A stretch of DNA of 49,332 bases from Erysipelotrichaceae bacterium (GTDB lineage Bacteria; Bacillota_I; Bacilli_A; Erysipelotrichales; Erysipelotrichaceae): contig JAFRBQ010000005.1 of NCBI GenBank assembly GCA_017404785.1, forward strand, positions 1 to 49,332, given 5' to 3'. This document shows, one piece after another, positions 24,334 to 32,812 of the stretch. Positions within the stretch are counted from its first letter, which is position 1, and each line of letters begins with the position of its first letter. A program made the translations under genes and the position numbers. The notes under the pieces are model-generated. The model saw only the letters and a list, made by a program, of their open reading frames with translations, was not told where the DNA came from and did no database searches.

Positions 24334-24748
24334 TGACGTTTTTAAGTTCTTCAAGATTATTGAAGGAACCGTAGATCTTACGATATTCGATTATCCTTCT
24401 GGCCAGGCTTGGTCCGATGCCTGGCAGAGTAATGAGTTCATCATATTCTGCCGAGTTTATGGATATGAGTTTATTCTTCCGTTTTCCGACAACGATGACC
24501 TGGCAGTTGTACAGGATCGAATTGAAGGAATACTGTGATACTTCAGCATCTTCCTTGAGTGTTGCCATATCAAACAGATCCTTGATCGATGAACCTAGCT
24601 TCAGCTGATAGATACCGGGATTCTCCACCTCCCCTTTTATTTCAACTTCTATGAATCTATCTTCATCAAGATCTTCACTTGTCATACTTATCCCACTTAG
24701 GAATAAGGAAGCAGACAATATCAGGAAGATGATCAGTCGCCGATACAT
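24281..24748 (-). CDS. comEA: Competence DNA receptor ComEA (helix-hairpin-helix)
   Basis: A 155-residue membrane-anchored protein that binds incoming DNA. A signal-anchor (RRLIIFLILSASLFLSG) is followed by an SLBB-like domain (residues 33-85; VEIKGEVENPGIYQLKLG) and a C-terminal helix-hairpin-helix domain (LPGIGPSLARRIIEYR, VNGIGESKF) ending in YICL. The ATG lies 16 bases inside the end of the upstream surface-protein gene, and comEC follows with overlap. Expression may therefore depend on the surface-protein transcript, an unusual coupling for competence genes. Confidence 0.92.
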   Translation of the reverse strand: MYRRLIIFLILSASLFLSGISMTSEDLDEDRFIEVEIKGEVENPGIYQLKLGSSIKDLFDMATLKEDAEVSQYSFNSILYNCQVIVVGKRKNKLISINSAEYDELITLPGIGPSLARRIIEYRKIYGSFNNLEELKNVNGIGESKFNKIREYICL

Positions 24749-26544
24749 GTCTTCGGGATCTTTCTGCGGTTGTTCGGAATTATGTCAGAGGAATTGACCC
24801 TTGAATTGGTAAAGGTGATCTCCCCATATGGTATGGAAGCATTCAGCTCAAATCTAGCTTCATCGATAAAATAGCCTTTCGGAGCTTCCAGTTCTTCCAG
24901 TCTCAGAACAGCCGAATATGAAAGATCTTCAATGATGAAGGAACCTTCTTCCACTTCCGTTTCTCTGTTGAATTTAGATGGATCAACTTCCTTATCATTA
25001 CTCAGATAATATTGGTATTTTCCATATGGAACATTATCTTCAATATACTGATCGCCACTGAATTCGATCACATGACAGTCATCACTGTTTTCATATCTGT
25101 AGATAAGATATCTGTAATCATCTTCTCTGAAGATATTCAATGAACCGGTTTTGAAGATGTATTCTTTTTCTTCTCCTTCATCGGAATAGTTCAGCCTGAA
25201 TAAGGCACCGTTGAGTGCAATGGTCTTCTGCGGATTATTTTTGATCAGATTCAGCGTGTATGTTCTCTGCTGATTATGAAATATGAGTTTTTCAAGATAG
25301 GAATCATCAGATGTGTCAATGAGCCTGCATGGTTCATCGCTGTATGTATAGCCTTTCTTAGGTTCGGATTCACAGAAATAATATCTTCTTTCTTCCTTTA
25401 ACCCATTAACGGTATTTGTTTCCTGAGCTGATGAGAGTACAGTCTTTATTATTTCGGTTTCAACTGCTTTAAAGTCTTCATCCATTTCATCCGTAACATA
25501 GATCCTTCCCTCTTTGATCAGCTGATCATCATATTTGAGCACAAACGGGAAATATCCAAGTTCAGATGTTCTGATATATCCGTCATCAAGATATTTCGCA
25601 TATCTTTCAGAAACTTGAAGTGACAATCTTTCTCTTGTATAACCGGTAAGATCATCCAGCAGTTTTTCATAGAGATCGACATCTGTCTCTTTCTTCAGGA
25701 AATAGAGATCATTGTTTCCTTCAGGATCTATCTCATATAACGTGAACTGTGCACCTTCTATTGCTTCATTATCCTGATCGAGTTTCTGATAGCTGATCGA
25801 AAGATCGCTATCCAGCACTCTGATGTTGACCGTCTTGGCTTTTAATGGTTCATAGTCTCCTTCAAACGCATAGACATTCTGGGAATTTTCACTTGTATAA
25901 ATATAAGCACCTTCCGGGACTTCACTCAATGGTTCAAGCTGTATCTTCTGATCCTGGTCAGAGTATTCATCTACGACATAGGTCAAAGAATCTTCATCGC
26001 TTTCAACGATCCTGAGATCAGTAGTGATACTGTATCTGTCGAGATCTTCAATTTCAATTGTTTTGCTTTCTCCAACATAGGCCTCATCATTTATGATCTC
26101 AGGATCAGTATCTTTGTTGTTTTCTTCAATTAGTGCATTGACTTCATCTTTCAGATAATCAGATGCGTCTTTTCCATCGAAAGTGAGATGTTCACCAGTC
26201 AATTCTTCCCAGATCATCAGCTGTACAGTTATGAATGCTTCATCGCTCTTTTCAAGCTGTTCATAAGCCTGATAGAGATCATAAAGGATCTTGGTACTAT
26301 CTTTCACCTTGAAGTATTCATTGATGTTTGGCTTGTAGTTGACATGAGGTTCAAGACAGAACGCATCCCTTCCGGTAAGAGTGTTTCTTAGTCTTACGAC
26401 CTTGATCTCATCGGACTGATCGCAATGCTGCAGAAGGATGGCGATCCTGAAGACCGTCATATCTTCAGGTTCTTCTTCCCCACTTACCCTGTAAGGCAGG
26501 ATGAGAAACAGAATAATCATCAATAAAGTAAGAAATCTTTTCAT
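24733..26544 (-). CDS. Secreted surface protein with thioester and SpaA-like domains
   Basis: A 603-residue protein with an N-terminal signal peptide (hydrophobic residues 4-16). Residues 30-130 look like a thioester domain: Cys62 in AFCLEP and Gln107 in VQLMIWEE are the expected crosslinking pair, used by Gram-positive adhesins to bond host surfaces covalently. Prealbumin-like SpaA modules follow: SISYQKLDQ with EGAQFTLYE, NGALFRLNY, and a final one with LEELEAPKGYF, the isopeptide-type Glu motif. The end, NNRRKIPKTCIGD, resembles a sortase motif (LPKTG) with Gly changed to Cys and no hydrophobic anchor. It overlaps comEA, and its upstream partner is the 213-residue membrane protein. Confidence 0.78.
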   Translation of the reverse strand: MKRFLTLLMIILFLILPYRVSGEEEPEDMTVFRIAILLQHCDQSDEIKVVRLRNTLTGRDAFCLEPHVNYKPNINEYFKVKDSTKILYDLYQAYEQLEKSDEAFITVQLMIWEELTGEHLTFDGKDASDYLKDEVNALIEENNKDTDPEIINDEAYVGESKTIEIEDLDRYSITTDLRIVESDEDSLTYVVDEYSDQDQKIQLEPLSEVPEGAYIYTSENSQNVYAFEGDYEPLKAKTVNIRVLDSDLSISYQKLDQDNEAIEGAQFTLYEIDPEGNNDLYFLKKETDVDLYEKLLDDLTGYTRERLSLQVSERYAKYLDDGYIRTSELGYFPFVLKYDDQLIKEGRIYVTDEMDEDFKAVETEIIKTVLSSAQETNTVNGLKEERRYYFCESEPKKGYTYSDEPCRLIDTSDDSYLEKLIFHNQQRTYTLNLIKNNPQKTIALNGALFRLNYSDEGEEKEYIFKTGSLNIFREDDYRYLIYRYENSDDCHVIEFSGDQYIEDNVPYGKYQYYLSNDKEVDPSKFNRETEVEEGSFIIEDLSYSAVLRLEELEAPKGYFIDEARFELNASIPYGEITFTNSRVNSSDIIPNNRRKIPKTCIGD

Positions 26545-26590
26545 AGTATTAGCCCTCTTATTCTTTATGAGCCGAAATATGCTGTTTTTC

Positions 26591-27232
26591 CTAAATAATT
26601 TTTATGATCATCTCTTCATTTCCAAGTTCGGAATATATATAAACCGGATATTCTCCTTCATCATTGGGATTAAGACAGGAATAATCCAGAGAAATCCTGA
26701 TATTGGTATCGATCGATGCCTGGATGGCATTGATGATCATTGAAATATCAGTTCCTTTTTCAAAACTAAGCACGCTGTTTTGCATATTCAGGTATTCAGC
26801 TTCGTACTCATAGGACTGATCTATCCCTTCAGTTGAATGTGTTGATGAAACTGTTTCTGTATTATTTATTTCATTGTGTGACGTGGTGTTTATATAAACT
26901 TCCTTTATTACGTATTCGGTAACGATCTCCTTCTCTTTTTCTTTTATCCTGTAGGGAAAAAGAAATTTTTCATTATTCAGGGAAACAATGATGTTTTCTT
27001 TATCAAAAGCATATTTATACTGGTATTCATTATTGGAAAGGATCGTGAAATAATCCTTGAATTCAAATAGCTCAGGATCCTCCAGTTCAAGTTCTTTCTT
27101 TTGATAGATCAGTGGTTTTGAATCATTTCTGAAGATAAAAGTCTTTTTGTCGTCAATGGAAACTTTCAGGTAACGATAACTAAGAAAGATGAAAATAAGC
27201 AGAATGATTATCAATGGTATGGTTTTCTTCAT
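26591..27232 (-). CDS. Hypothetical membrane-anchored extracellular protein
   Basis: A 213-residue protein that I do not recognise. Residues 5-20 form one hydrophobic segment (IPLIIILLIFIFLSYRY), then the rest is hydrophilic and beta-rich, with a Ser/Thr/Asn-rich stretch around 130-150. It is probably exposed outside the cell on a single N-terminal anchor. It lies 46 bases upstream of the thioester/SpaA protein on the same strand, so a joint role is likely but unproven. The ATG directly follows the T-run of a hairpin that carries AGGAGG in its stem and loop. Confidence 0.65.
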   Translation of the reverse strand: MKKTIPLIIILLIFIFLSYRYLKVSIDDKKTFIFRNDSKPLIYQKKELELEDPELFEFKDYFTILSNNEYQYKYAFDKENIIVSLNNEKFLFPYRIKEKEKEIVTEYVIKEVYINTTSHNEINNTETVSSTHSTEGIDQSYEYEAEYLNMQNSVLSFEKGTDISMIINAIQASIDTNIRISLDYSCLNPNDEGEYPVYIYSELGNEEMIIKII

Positions 27233-27260
27233 AAAAAAATGAGCAGGTCCTCCTACTCAT
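27233..27260 (-). terminator. Hairpin with T-run between greA and the surface-protein genes
   Basis: On the minus strand ATGAGTAGG (27260-27252) pairs with CCTGCTCAT (27247-27239), nine pairs including one G-T, followed by seven T. It is a good terminator for greA. Unusually, the T-run touches the ATG of the next gene (27232), and the only Shine-Dalgarno-like sequence, AGGAGG, is buried in the hairpin. It may thus gate downstream expression. Confidence 0.75.
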
Positions 27261-27286
27261 TATTAGCCGTAATATGTGAAAATTCC

Positions 27287-27754
27287 TTAACTTATTTTCA
27301 GAATCTTGACATCATATGGTGTATCGACTGAAACTGTAACGACATCATTGGCACGGTGATCCATGATCGCTTCAGCAAGCGGTGTAACGTTTGAAAGCAA
27401 GCCATTTAATGGATCAGCCTCAACTGAACCGACGATCTTGTATGTAAGCTTGTTGTTGGTATCGAGTTCCTGCAGTTCAACAGTTGAACCGATCCTGACG
27501 AAGCTTGATCTTCTCTTGTCGTTAGAGATGATCTCGGCATTCTTGATCTGATGTTCCAGTTCCTTGATCCTGGCTTCAACTTTAGCCTGATGATCTCTGG
27601 CTGCATCATAGTCAGCATTTTCTGAAAGGTCACCCTGAGCACGGGCAGCTTTGAGTTCTTCAATAACTTCTTCTCTTGTTACATGTATAAGAGTTTCCAA
27701 CTCTTTTTTAAGGTCATTAAGACCTTCTTCGGTCACATAGAATTTTTCTTCCAT
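27287..27754 (-). CDS. greA: Transcription elongation factor GreA
   Basis: A 155-residue factor that restarts backtracked RNA polymerase by stimulating transcript cleavage. The N-terminal coiled coil includes the catalytic acidic tip (ARAQGDLSENADYDAARDHQ near residue 39); the C-terminal FKBP-like domain includes ITPLAEAIMDH-like sequence (NVTPLAEAIMDHRANDVVTV). GGAGG five bases before the ATG at 27754 sets the start; an in-frame TTG further upstream is rejected. It lies 37 bases after udk. A minus-strand TATAAT at 27779-27774 may give it its own promoter. Confidence 0.95.
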   Translation of the reverse strand: MEEKFYVTEEGLNDLKKELETLIHVTREEVIEELKAARAQGDLSENADYDAARDHQAKVEARIKELEHQIKNAEIISNDKRRSSFVRIGSTVELQELDTNNKLTYKIVGSVEADPLNGLLSNVTPLAEAIMDHRANDVVTVSVDTPYDVKILKIS

Positions 27755-27790
27755 AAAGTCCTCCAACTTAGATATTATATATCATTTCTT

Positions 27791-28414
27791 CTAGATTATA
27801 CTATTTATCTTTGTCTTAAGCAGGTCGATAGCCACGACATTTGATTTGCCCTGCGGAATGATGATATCCGCATACTGCTTGGTCGGTTCTATAAACTGAT
27901 CATGCATCGGTTTTACAGTAGTCAGATACTGATCGATGATCGAATCGACTGTACGACCTCTTTCCTTGACATCTCTTTTAAGTCTTCTGATGAATCTTAC
28001 ATCAGCCGGTGTATCGACGAAGATCTTGATATCCTCAAGTTCTCTGATCTGCGGTGTATACAGAGCAAAAAGGCCTTCGATGATCAATACATCGCTCGGG
28101 TGCATGATCTCCGTAACATCTGAACGGTTATGCACGGTATAGTCGTAGGTCGGTTTTTCAATGGATCTGCCTTCGATCAGCATGTTTATATGCTTGAGCA
28201 TCAGATCGAAGTCGAAAGCCAGTGGATGGTCGTAGTTTGTCTTGGCTCTTTCCTCCATCGGCAGATTACTCTGATCTTTGTAATAGTCGTCTTCCTTGAT
28301 GATGTTGATAGATTTATTGTACTGAAAGCCATCAATCAGAATGCGAGCGATAGATGTTTTACCAGAACTTGTTCCTCCGGCGATACCGATGATGATTGGT
28401 TTTTCAGGTTTCAT
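27791..28414 (-). CDS. udk: Uridine kinase
   Basis: A 207-residue P-loop kinase that phosphorylates uridine and cytidine in pyrimidine salvage. GIAGGTSSGKTSIARIL is the Walker A region near residue 9; EDDYYKDQSNLP, NYDHPLAFDFDLM and VLIIEGLFALY are family signatures, as is the DVRFIRRLKRD segment. AAAGGGA precedes the ATG. It follows mltG by 14 bases and precedes greA, the same order as in Bacillus. Confidence 0.96.
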   Translation of the reverse strand: MKPEKPIIIGIAGGTSSGKTSIARILIDGFQYNKSINIIKEDDYYKDQSNLPMEERAKTNYDHPLAFDFDLMLKHINMLIEGRSIEKPTYDYTVHNRSDVTEIMHPSDVLIIEGLFALYTPQIRELEDIKIFVDTPADVRFIRRLKRDVKERGRTVDSIIDQYLTTVKPMHDQFIEPTKQYADIIIPQGKSNVVAIDLLKTKINSII

Positions 28415-28428
28415 ATATTGTCCCTTTC

Positions 28429-29577
28429 CTATGAGCTGCAGCCAAGAAGATATGTATCAATGTTGTATTGATGTTCCTCTAAAGTTCTGGCGAATCTGGT
28501 TCCGCCGTTGCACAAGTCACCGCTGAAGTAGAAATAACCTGTTGAAGTATCAGGATGCAGAGCAGCTACAATGGCGTTTTCTCCCGGATTGTCGACCGGT
28601 CCTGGAGGAAGTCCCTGGATCGTATAGGTGTTGTATGGATGATACTGCTGGGTATAAGTTAGTTCATCACCGTGCTCATGACATTCATCCTTGCTTAGAT
28701 CGAAGGCGTAGCATGCTGTTACCGTAGAGGCCAGAACTTCCGGATAGTTCATTCTGGTCACAAATACACCTGCTACCAGCAGTGAATCATCAGGATCGCC
28801 TGTCTCCCACTGTACGATGCTGGCAAGCGTGAATACCTCGTGGATCGAGAACTCGGTGGCATTGAATTCATCGATGTGTTTATTGTAGATCTCAAGAGTC
28901 CTGTCAAAGAACTTTCTGGTGATCTCGTCACAGTTCGTAAATTCAAAGAATTCATAGGTATCCGGGAAAAGATAGCCTTCAAGATAATATTTGACATCAA
29001 CGTTGAAGATCTCTTCGGTCAAAAAAGGATATTCAGCCATATATGATCTGATGACATTCGGATCCTGCCAGTAGTCAAGCAGTTCCTGCGCACTTACAGT
29101 GGTCTTTTCACCAAGCTGTTGCGCGTAATGCCTGATGAAGTCACATTCATCAAAAGAGATGGTCACGGTATCCTGATGGGCATTGAGCGGATTGGCCAGG
29201 AAGGCCATGATGTCATCGATCGTCGCATCTCTCATATTGCCTTCTTCATCCGCAAATTTGTGCGGCAATTCAAAATATCCGGCCGCAAAGGCATAACCGG
29301 TAAAGATGCGGTTATAGTAATAAACTAGGTCCGAATCTCTTATGATCCCCTGCGCCTGCAGTTTATCAAGTGTGGATTTCCCATAGGCACCTTCATCAAC
29401 GATGAAGACGGTAAATTCACATGATTCTTCCCCATTCTGACAGATCTTTCCTTTGAGGAAGGCATCGGTCGGTTTAAGTGAGAGGTTTATATAGACGATG
29501 ATCCCGACTATCAGTAAGACGATCACTGCCAGTAAAGACAGGATAACCGCGATAATTCTATTCCTTTTCTTTTTCAT
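28429..29577 (-). CDS. mltG: Endolytic murein transglycosylase MltG (YceG)
   Basis: A 382-residue membrane-anchored lytic transglycosylase that cuts nascent glycan strands. Residues 8-32 are the membrane anchor; a LysM-like segment follows; the YceG catalytic domain has YLEGYLFPDTYEF near residue 198 and LASIVQWETG with Glu258 aligned to E. coli Glu218. TYTIQGLPPGPVDNPG is the C-terminal signature. Eight Cys residues occur in the extracellular part, including an insert with ACYAFDLSKDECHEHG, unusual for a secreted Gram-positive protein. It overlaps the DUF1292 gene by 20 bases. Confidence 0.94.
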   Translation of the reverse strand: MKKKRNRIIAVILSLLAVIVLLIVGIIVYINLSLKPTDAFLKGKICQNGEESCEFTVFIVDEGAYGKSTLDKLQAQGIIRDSDLVYYYNRIFTGYAFAAGYFELPHKFADEEGNMRDATIDDIMAFLANPLNAHQDTVTISFDECDFIRHYAQQLGEKTTVSAQELLDYWQDPNVIRSYMAEYPFLTEEIFNVDVKYYLEGYLFPDTYEFFEFTNCDEITRKFFDRTLEIYNKHIDEFNATEFSIHEVFTLASIVQWETGDPDDSLLVAGVFVTRMNYPEVLASTVTACYAFDLSKDECHEHGDELTYTQQYHPYNTYTIQGLPPGPVDNPGENAIVAALHPDTSTGYFYFSGDLCNGGTRFARTLEEHQYNIDTYLLGCSS

Positions 29578-29818
29578 CTTGATCGTTCATAGCTCCTTCA
29601 TAACCGGAAACGATCTCATCGATCATCTCCATTTCTTCTTCATCTTCTACCGGATAGATATTTCCCTCATCGTCATAGATCAGAGGATAGAGTTCATCTT
29701 CATGACCTTCTTCATAGACGATGACGTACTGTTTATCATTGGCGTCAAAGGTGAAATAGATCTTCATTTCGATCTCTTTGCCGTCATCATCGGTAATAAA
29801 TATGGAATTCTCTTTCAT
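29558..29818 (-). CDS. DUF1292 family protein (YrzB-like)
   Basis: An 86-residue, strongly acidic protein with the DUF1292 pattern: FITDDDGKEIEMKIYFTFD, then KQYVIVYEE and a C-terminal EDEEEMEMIDEIV helix. No function is established. In Bacillota it follows ireB and ruvX in the alaS cluster; here ruvX is missing and it stands alone between ireB and mltG. AAAGAAAGAAG lies before the ATG. Confidence 0.88.
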   Translation of the reverse strand: MKENSIFITDDDGKEIEMKIYFTFDANDKQYVIVYEEGHEDELYPLIYDDEGNIYPVEDEEEMEMIDEIVSGYEGAMNDQDEKEKE

Positions 29819-29845
29819 AGTTTTCTTCTTTCTTTAACGAAATAG

Positions 29846-29865
29846 ACTCTCCGCAAGCGGAGAGT
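29846..29865. other. Strong hairpin between ireB and the DUF1292 gene
   Basis: ACTCTCCG (29846-29853) and CGGAGAGT (29858-29865) form a perfect 8-bp GC-rich stem with a 4-nt loop. Neither side has a proper T-run, so it is a weak terminator at best. It lies in the 85-base gap where ruvX is normally encoded, and may tune downstream mRNA levels. Confidence 0.55.
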
Positions 29866-29903
29866 ACTATTCATAGTGAATCTGTTTTAATGTGACCTGA
29901 TAA

Positions 29904-30152
29904 TCATTTTTCCAGATAATATCTTACAAGTTCTTCGATTATTTCATATCTTTCGACCTGCTGGATATTGTTTCTTGCGTTTTTGTGAGATGAAATATAG
30001 GCCGGATCATTGCTGATAAGATAGCCGGAGATCTGATTTACCGAGTTGTATCCTCTTTCTTCAAGAGCTTCAGAAACTTCCTTAAGGAGCTGTTTCATGT
30101 TTTCTCTTTTGATCTCTTCTGATGTAAACAGCATTGTTCTTGAATTATTCAT
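29904..30152 (-). CDS. ireB: IreB family regulatory phosphoprotein
   Basis: An 82-residue protein of the YrzL/IreB family. In Enterococcus it is phosphorylated by the PASTA kinase IreK and affects cephalosporin resistance. Here RTMLFTSEE contains the N-terminal Thr region phosphorylated in homologues; EALEERGYNSVNQISGYLISNDPAYISSH is the core (given in part) and EELVRYYLE the end. AAGGAGGT at 30168-30161 is three bases before one ATG (30158) and nine before a second (30152); I use the second. It lies directly after alaS, as in Bacillus. Confidence 0.9.
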   Translation of the reverse strand: MNNSRTMLFTSEEIKRENMKQLLKEVSEALEERGYNSVNQISGYLISNDPAYISSHKNARNNIQQVERYEIIEELVRYYLEK

Positions 30153-30175
30153 AGCCATACACCTCCTTAAAAACC

Positions 30176-30181
30176 ATTATA
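30176..30181 (-). promoter_or_regulatory. -10 element upstream of ireB
   Basis: A perfect TATAAT on the minus strand, eight bases before the Shine-Dalgarno sequence of ireB and inside the short alaS-ireB gap. The -35 region is weak (TTAAAT at a 17-base spacing). This suggests an internal promoter in addition to readthrough from alaS. Confidence 0.4.
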
Positions 30182-30196
30182 CACTATTGAATTATG

Positions 30197-32812
30197 CTAT
30201 TTAAGCATATTTTCAACTTCGTTGAGAATGATCTTAGGATCACTGGAAGTTCCTCCACCCTGGGCCAGATCAGGTTTTCCACCGCCCTTGCCGTTGGCTA
30301 AAGCGCAGGCCTTGGAGATGATCTCACCGCATTTGATGCCGTTATTCATTGCCTTATTTCCGGCAGCAGCGACCATGGAGAGTCTTTCTTCATTTCTGTT
30401 GACGATAAAGACAAAGCCACCATCAAGCTTGTTTCTGATGCCGTTGGCATAATCCTTGAGGTTTCCGGAGAACCTGTCCAGAGACAGCAGAAGGTATTTA
30501 TACTTTCCATTATCCTTGGCTTTATTGATCAGAGCATTGGCCTCTTCGTTGAGCAGCTTTTCTTTGATGGTCTTTAATTCACTGTTAAGAGCCGAATTTT
30601 CATTCTTGATCTGCACAAGGCGATCCAGGATCTGATCGATGTTCTTCAGTTTGAGTTCATCCTTGAGTTCGTTGAGCTTTCTTTCGTATTCCTTGAATCC
30701 CTCATAGGCATTGAGCTTGGTGCACATTTCGATCCTGCGGATGCCGGAACCGATCGATTCCTCATAATTGATCTTGAAGCTTCCGAGATCGGTAGTATTC
30801 GATGCATGTGTTCCGCCGCAGAATTCTTTGGAAACATCACCCATGGATACGACTCTGACTGTATCGCCATACTTTTCATCAAATAAGGCGATAGCTCCTG
30901 TTTTCTTTGCTTCATCGATCGTCAGGACTTCCGTAGTTATCGGAAGCTGTCTGGCGATATATTCATTGACCAGATTCTCAACTTTATTTAGCTGTTCATC
31001 CGTGACCTTTTCATAATGCGAGAAGTCAAATCTTGCATAGTCCTTGCAGACATATGAGCCGGCCTGAGCTATATGATTGCCCAATATTTCGATCAAAGCT
31101 GCCTGCAATAGATGGACGCTTGAGTGATTGGCTTTTATTCTCAATCTGTCTTCGGCATTTATTTCTAGCTTCAGTTTAAGACCTTCCTTTAAAGTGCCCT
31201 TTTCAAGTTTCACATGATGCAAGAACTGTCCGTTAGGAGCCTTCTTGACATCCTTTACAAAGGCTTTGACATCGTCATTGAATACGTAACCGGTATCGGC
31301 ACACTGTCCGCCTGATTCCGCATAGAAGCATGAATGATCAAAGACAACTTCGCCTTCATCTTTTATTTGATCGACGCGCTTGCCGTTTTCAAACAGAGCT
31401 ATGATGACTGCTTCATCTTTTTCCTTTGTATAACCGGTGAAAGTGAATTCATCAGTAAGATTGAGCAGATCTTCGGACTGATTGTGCATCGATTCTTCAA
31501 CATCACGGGCATCTCTGGCCATCTGACGCTGTCTTTCCATACAGGCGTTGAAACCTTCAATATCGCACTTAAGACCCTTGTCTTCAGCTGATTCGATCGT
31601 CATCTCTTTCGGGAATCCATAGGTATCATAAAGTTTGAAGATGACTTCTCCGCTCAGGATGCCATCCTTGGCTTTTTCGATCTCATCAGCCAGCAGTTTT
31701 TCACCGTTTGCCAGCGTAGACAGGAATGATTCCTCTTCCTTAAGGATCAGCTTCTTGACGAATTCCTTCTTGTCCATCAGATATGGATAGTAATCTTTCA
31801 TATTTTCGCAGACCACATCGACCAGTTCATAAAGGAACGGCTTCTGAATGCCGATGTTGCGACCGAATCTCATCGCTCTTCGAAGCACTCTTCTTAAGAC
31901 ATAACCTCTTCCTTCATTGGAGAAGGTAGCGCCATCGGAAAGCGCAAAGACACAGGTCCTGATATGGTCGGAGATGACTCTGTAGGCCATCTTGTCTTCA
32001 CTGTATTTCTTCTGGGCGAATTTCTCGGCAGCCTTGATGTATGGCAAGAACAGGTCAGTATCAAAGTTGGTCTCGCCATCCTGAATAAGAGCTGTAAGTC
32101 TTTCTAAACCCATACCGGTATCGATATTCTTCTGCGGAAGTTCCTGATATTCCGTCCTAGGCATCTCACCTGGCTTGCAGTTGTATTGGGAGAAAACGAC
32201 GTTCCAGACTTCGATGTAACGGTCATTTTCGATATCTTCAAAGAAAAGCTTGTCACCTAAGCCTTTGGGGTCGTATTTTTCACCACGGTCATAGAAGATC
32301 TCGGAGTCCGGTCCGCCAGGTCCTTCACCGATCTCCCAGAAATTGTCCTCTGTTTTGCGGATGTGACTTGGATCTATATCGGTCATGGTCGTCCAGATCT
32401 TTAAAGCTTCACTGTCATCCGGATAGATCGTGACATACATTCTTGACTTGTCAAAGCCGATCCACTCTGGAGAAGTAAGGAATTCCCAGGCCCATTTGAT
32501 CGCATCTTCCTTGAAATAGTCACCTATAGAGAAGTTACCGAGCATTTCAAAGAAAGTGTGGTGTCTGGCTGTCTTGCCGACATTTTCGATATCGTTGGTA
32601 CGTATACACTTCTGAGCGTTGGTGATGCGATTGCATCTTGGTTTTTCACGTCCATCAAAATACTTCTTGAGTCCCGAAACACCGGCGTTGATCCATAGCA
32701 GTGTCGGGTCGTTGATCGGAACGAGTGAAACACCCGGTTCGATCATGTGGCCTTTAGAGACAAAGAAGTCCAAAAATTTCTGTCTTACCTGATTACCTGT
32801 TAAATAGTTCAT
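30197..32812 (-). CDS. alaS: Alanyl-tRNA synthetase
   Basis: An 871-residue class II synthetase. The N-terminal catalytic domain starts NYLTGNQVRQKFLDFFVSKG and contains the motif 2 region CIRTNDIENVG and motif 3 DTGMGLERL. The editing domain has HSSVHLL-type and CGGTHASNT zinc-site motifs near residues 557 and 661; the C-Ala domain ends with KGGGKPDLAQGGG. The frame runs 16 codons further upstream, but GGGAGG six bases before the ATG at 32812 fixes the start. A T-box leader controls it. Confidence 0.97.
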   Translation of the reverse strand: MNYLTGNQVRQKFLDFFVSKGHMIEPGVSLVPINDPTLLWINAGVSGLKKYFDGREKPRCNRITNAQKCIRTNDIENVGKTARHHTFFEMLGNFSIGDYFKEDAIKWAWEFLTSPEWIGFDKSRMYVTIYPDDSEALKIWTTMTDIDPSHIRKTEDNFWEIGEGPGGPDSEIFYDRGEKYDPKGLGDKLFFEDIENDRYIEVWNVVFSQYNCKPGEMPRTEYQELPQKNIDTGMGLERLTALIQDGETNFDTDLFLPYIKAAEKFAQKKYSEDKMAYRVISDHIRTCVFALSDGATFSNEGRGYVLRRVLRRAMRFGRNIGIQKPFLYELVDVVCENMKDYYPYLMDKKEFVKKLILKEEESFLSTLANGEKLLADEIEKAKDGILSGEVIFKLYDTYGFPKEMTIESAEDKGLKCDIEGFNACMERQRQMARDARDVEESMHNQSEDLLNLTDEFTFTGYTKEKDEAVIIALFENGKRVDQIKDEGEVVFDHSCFYAESGGQCADTGYVFNDDVKAFVKDVKKAPNGQFLHHVKLEKGTLKEGLKLKLEINAEDRLRIKANHSSVHLLQAALIEILGNHIAQAGSYVCKDYARFDFSHYEKVTDEQLNKVENLVNEYIARQLPITTEVLTIDEAKKTGAIALFDEKYGDTVRVVSMGDVSKEFCGGTHASNTTDLGSFKINYEESIGSGIRRIEMCTKLNAYEGFKEYERKLNELKDELKLKNIDQILDRLVQIKNENSALNSELKTIKEKLLNEEANALINKAKDNGKYKYLLLSLDRFSGNLKDYANGIRNKLDGGFVFIVNRNEERLSMVAAAGNKAMNNGIKCGEIISKACALANGKGGGKPDLAQGGGTSSDPKIILNEVENMLK

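Noticed and set aside
24733..24790. Programmed -1 frameshift joining the surface protein to the hydrophobic segment of ComEA
   Set aside because: No slippery heptamer was seen at the junction, and the hydrophobic stretch is followed by acidic rather than basic residues, so it would not make a proper sorting signal. Kept only as a minor alternative.
28429..29577. Loss of the MltG catalytic glutamate (motif reads VQWET rather than IEKET)
   Set aside because: Counting residues in E. coli MltG places Glu218 at the second acidic position, which is conserved here as Glu258; only the first Glu is Gln.
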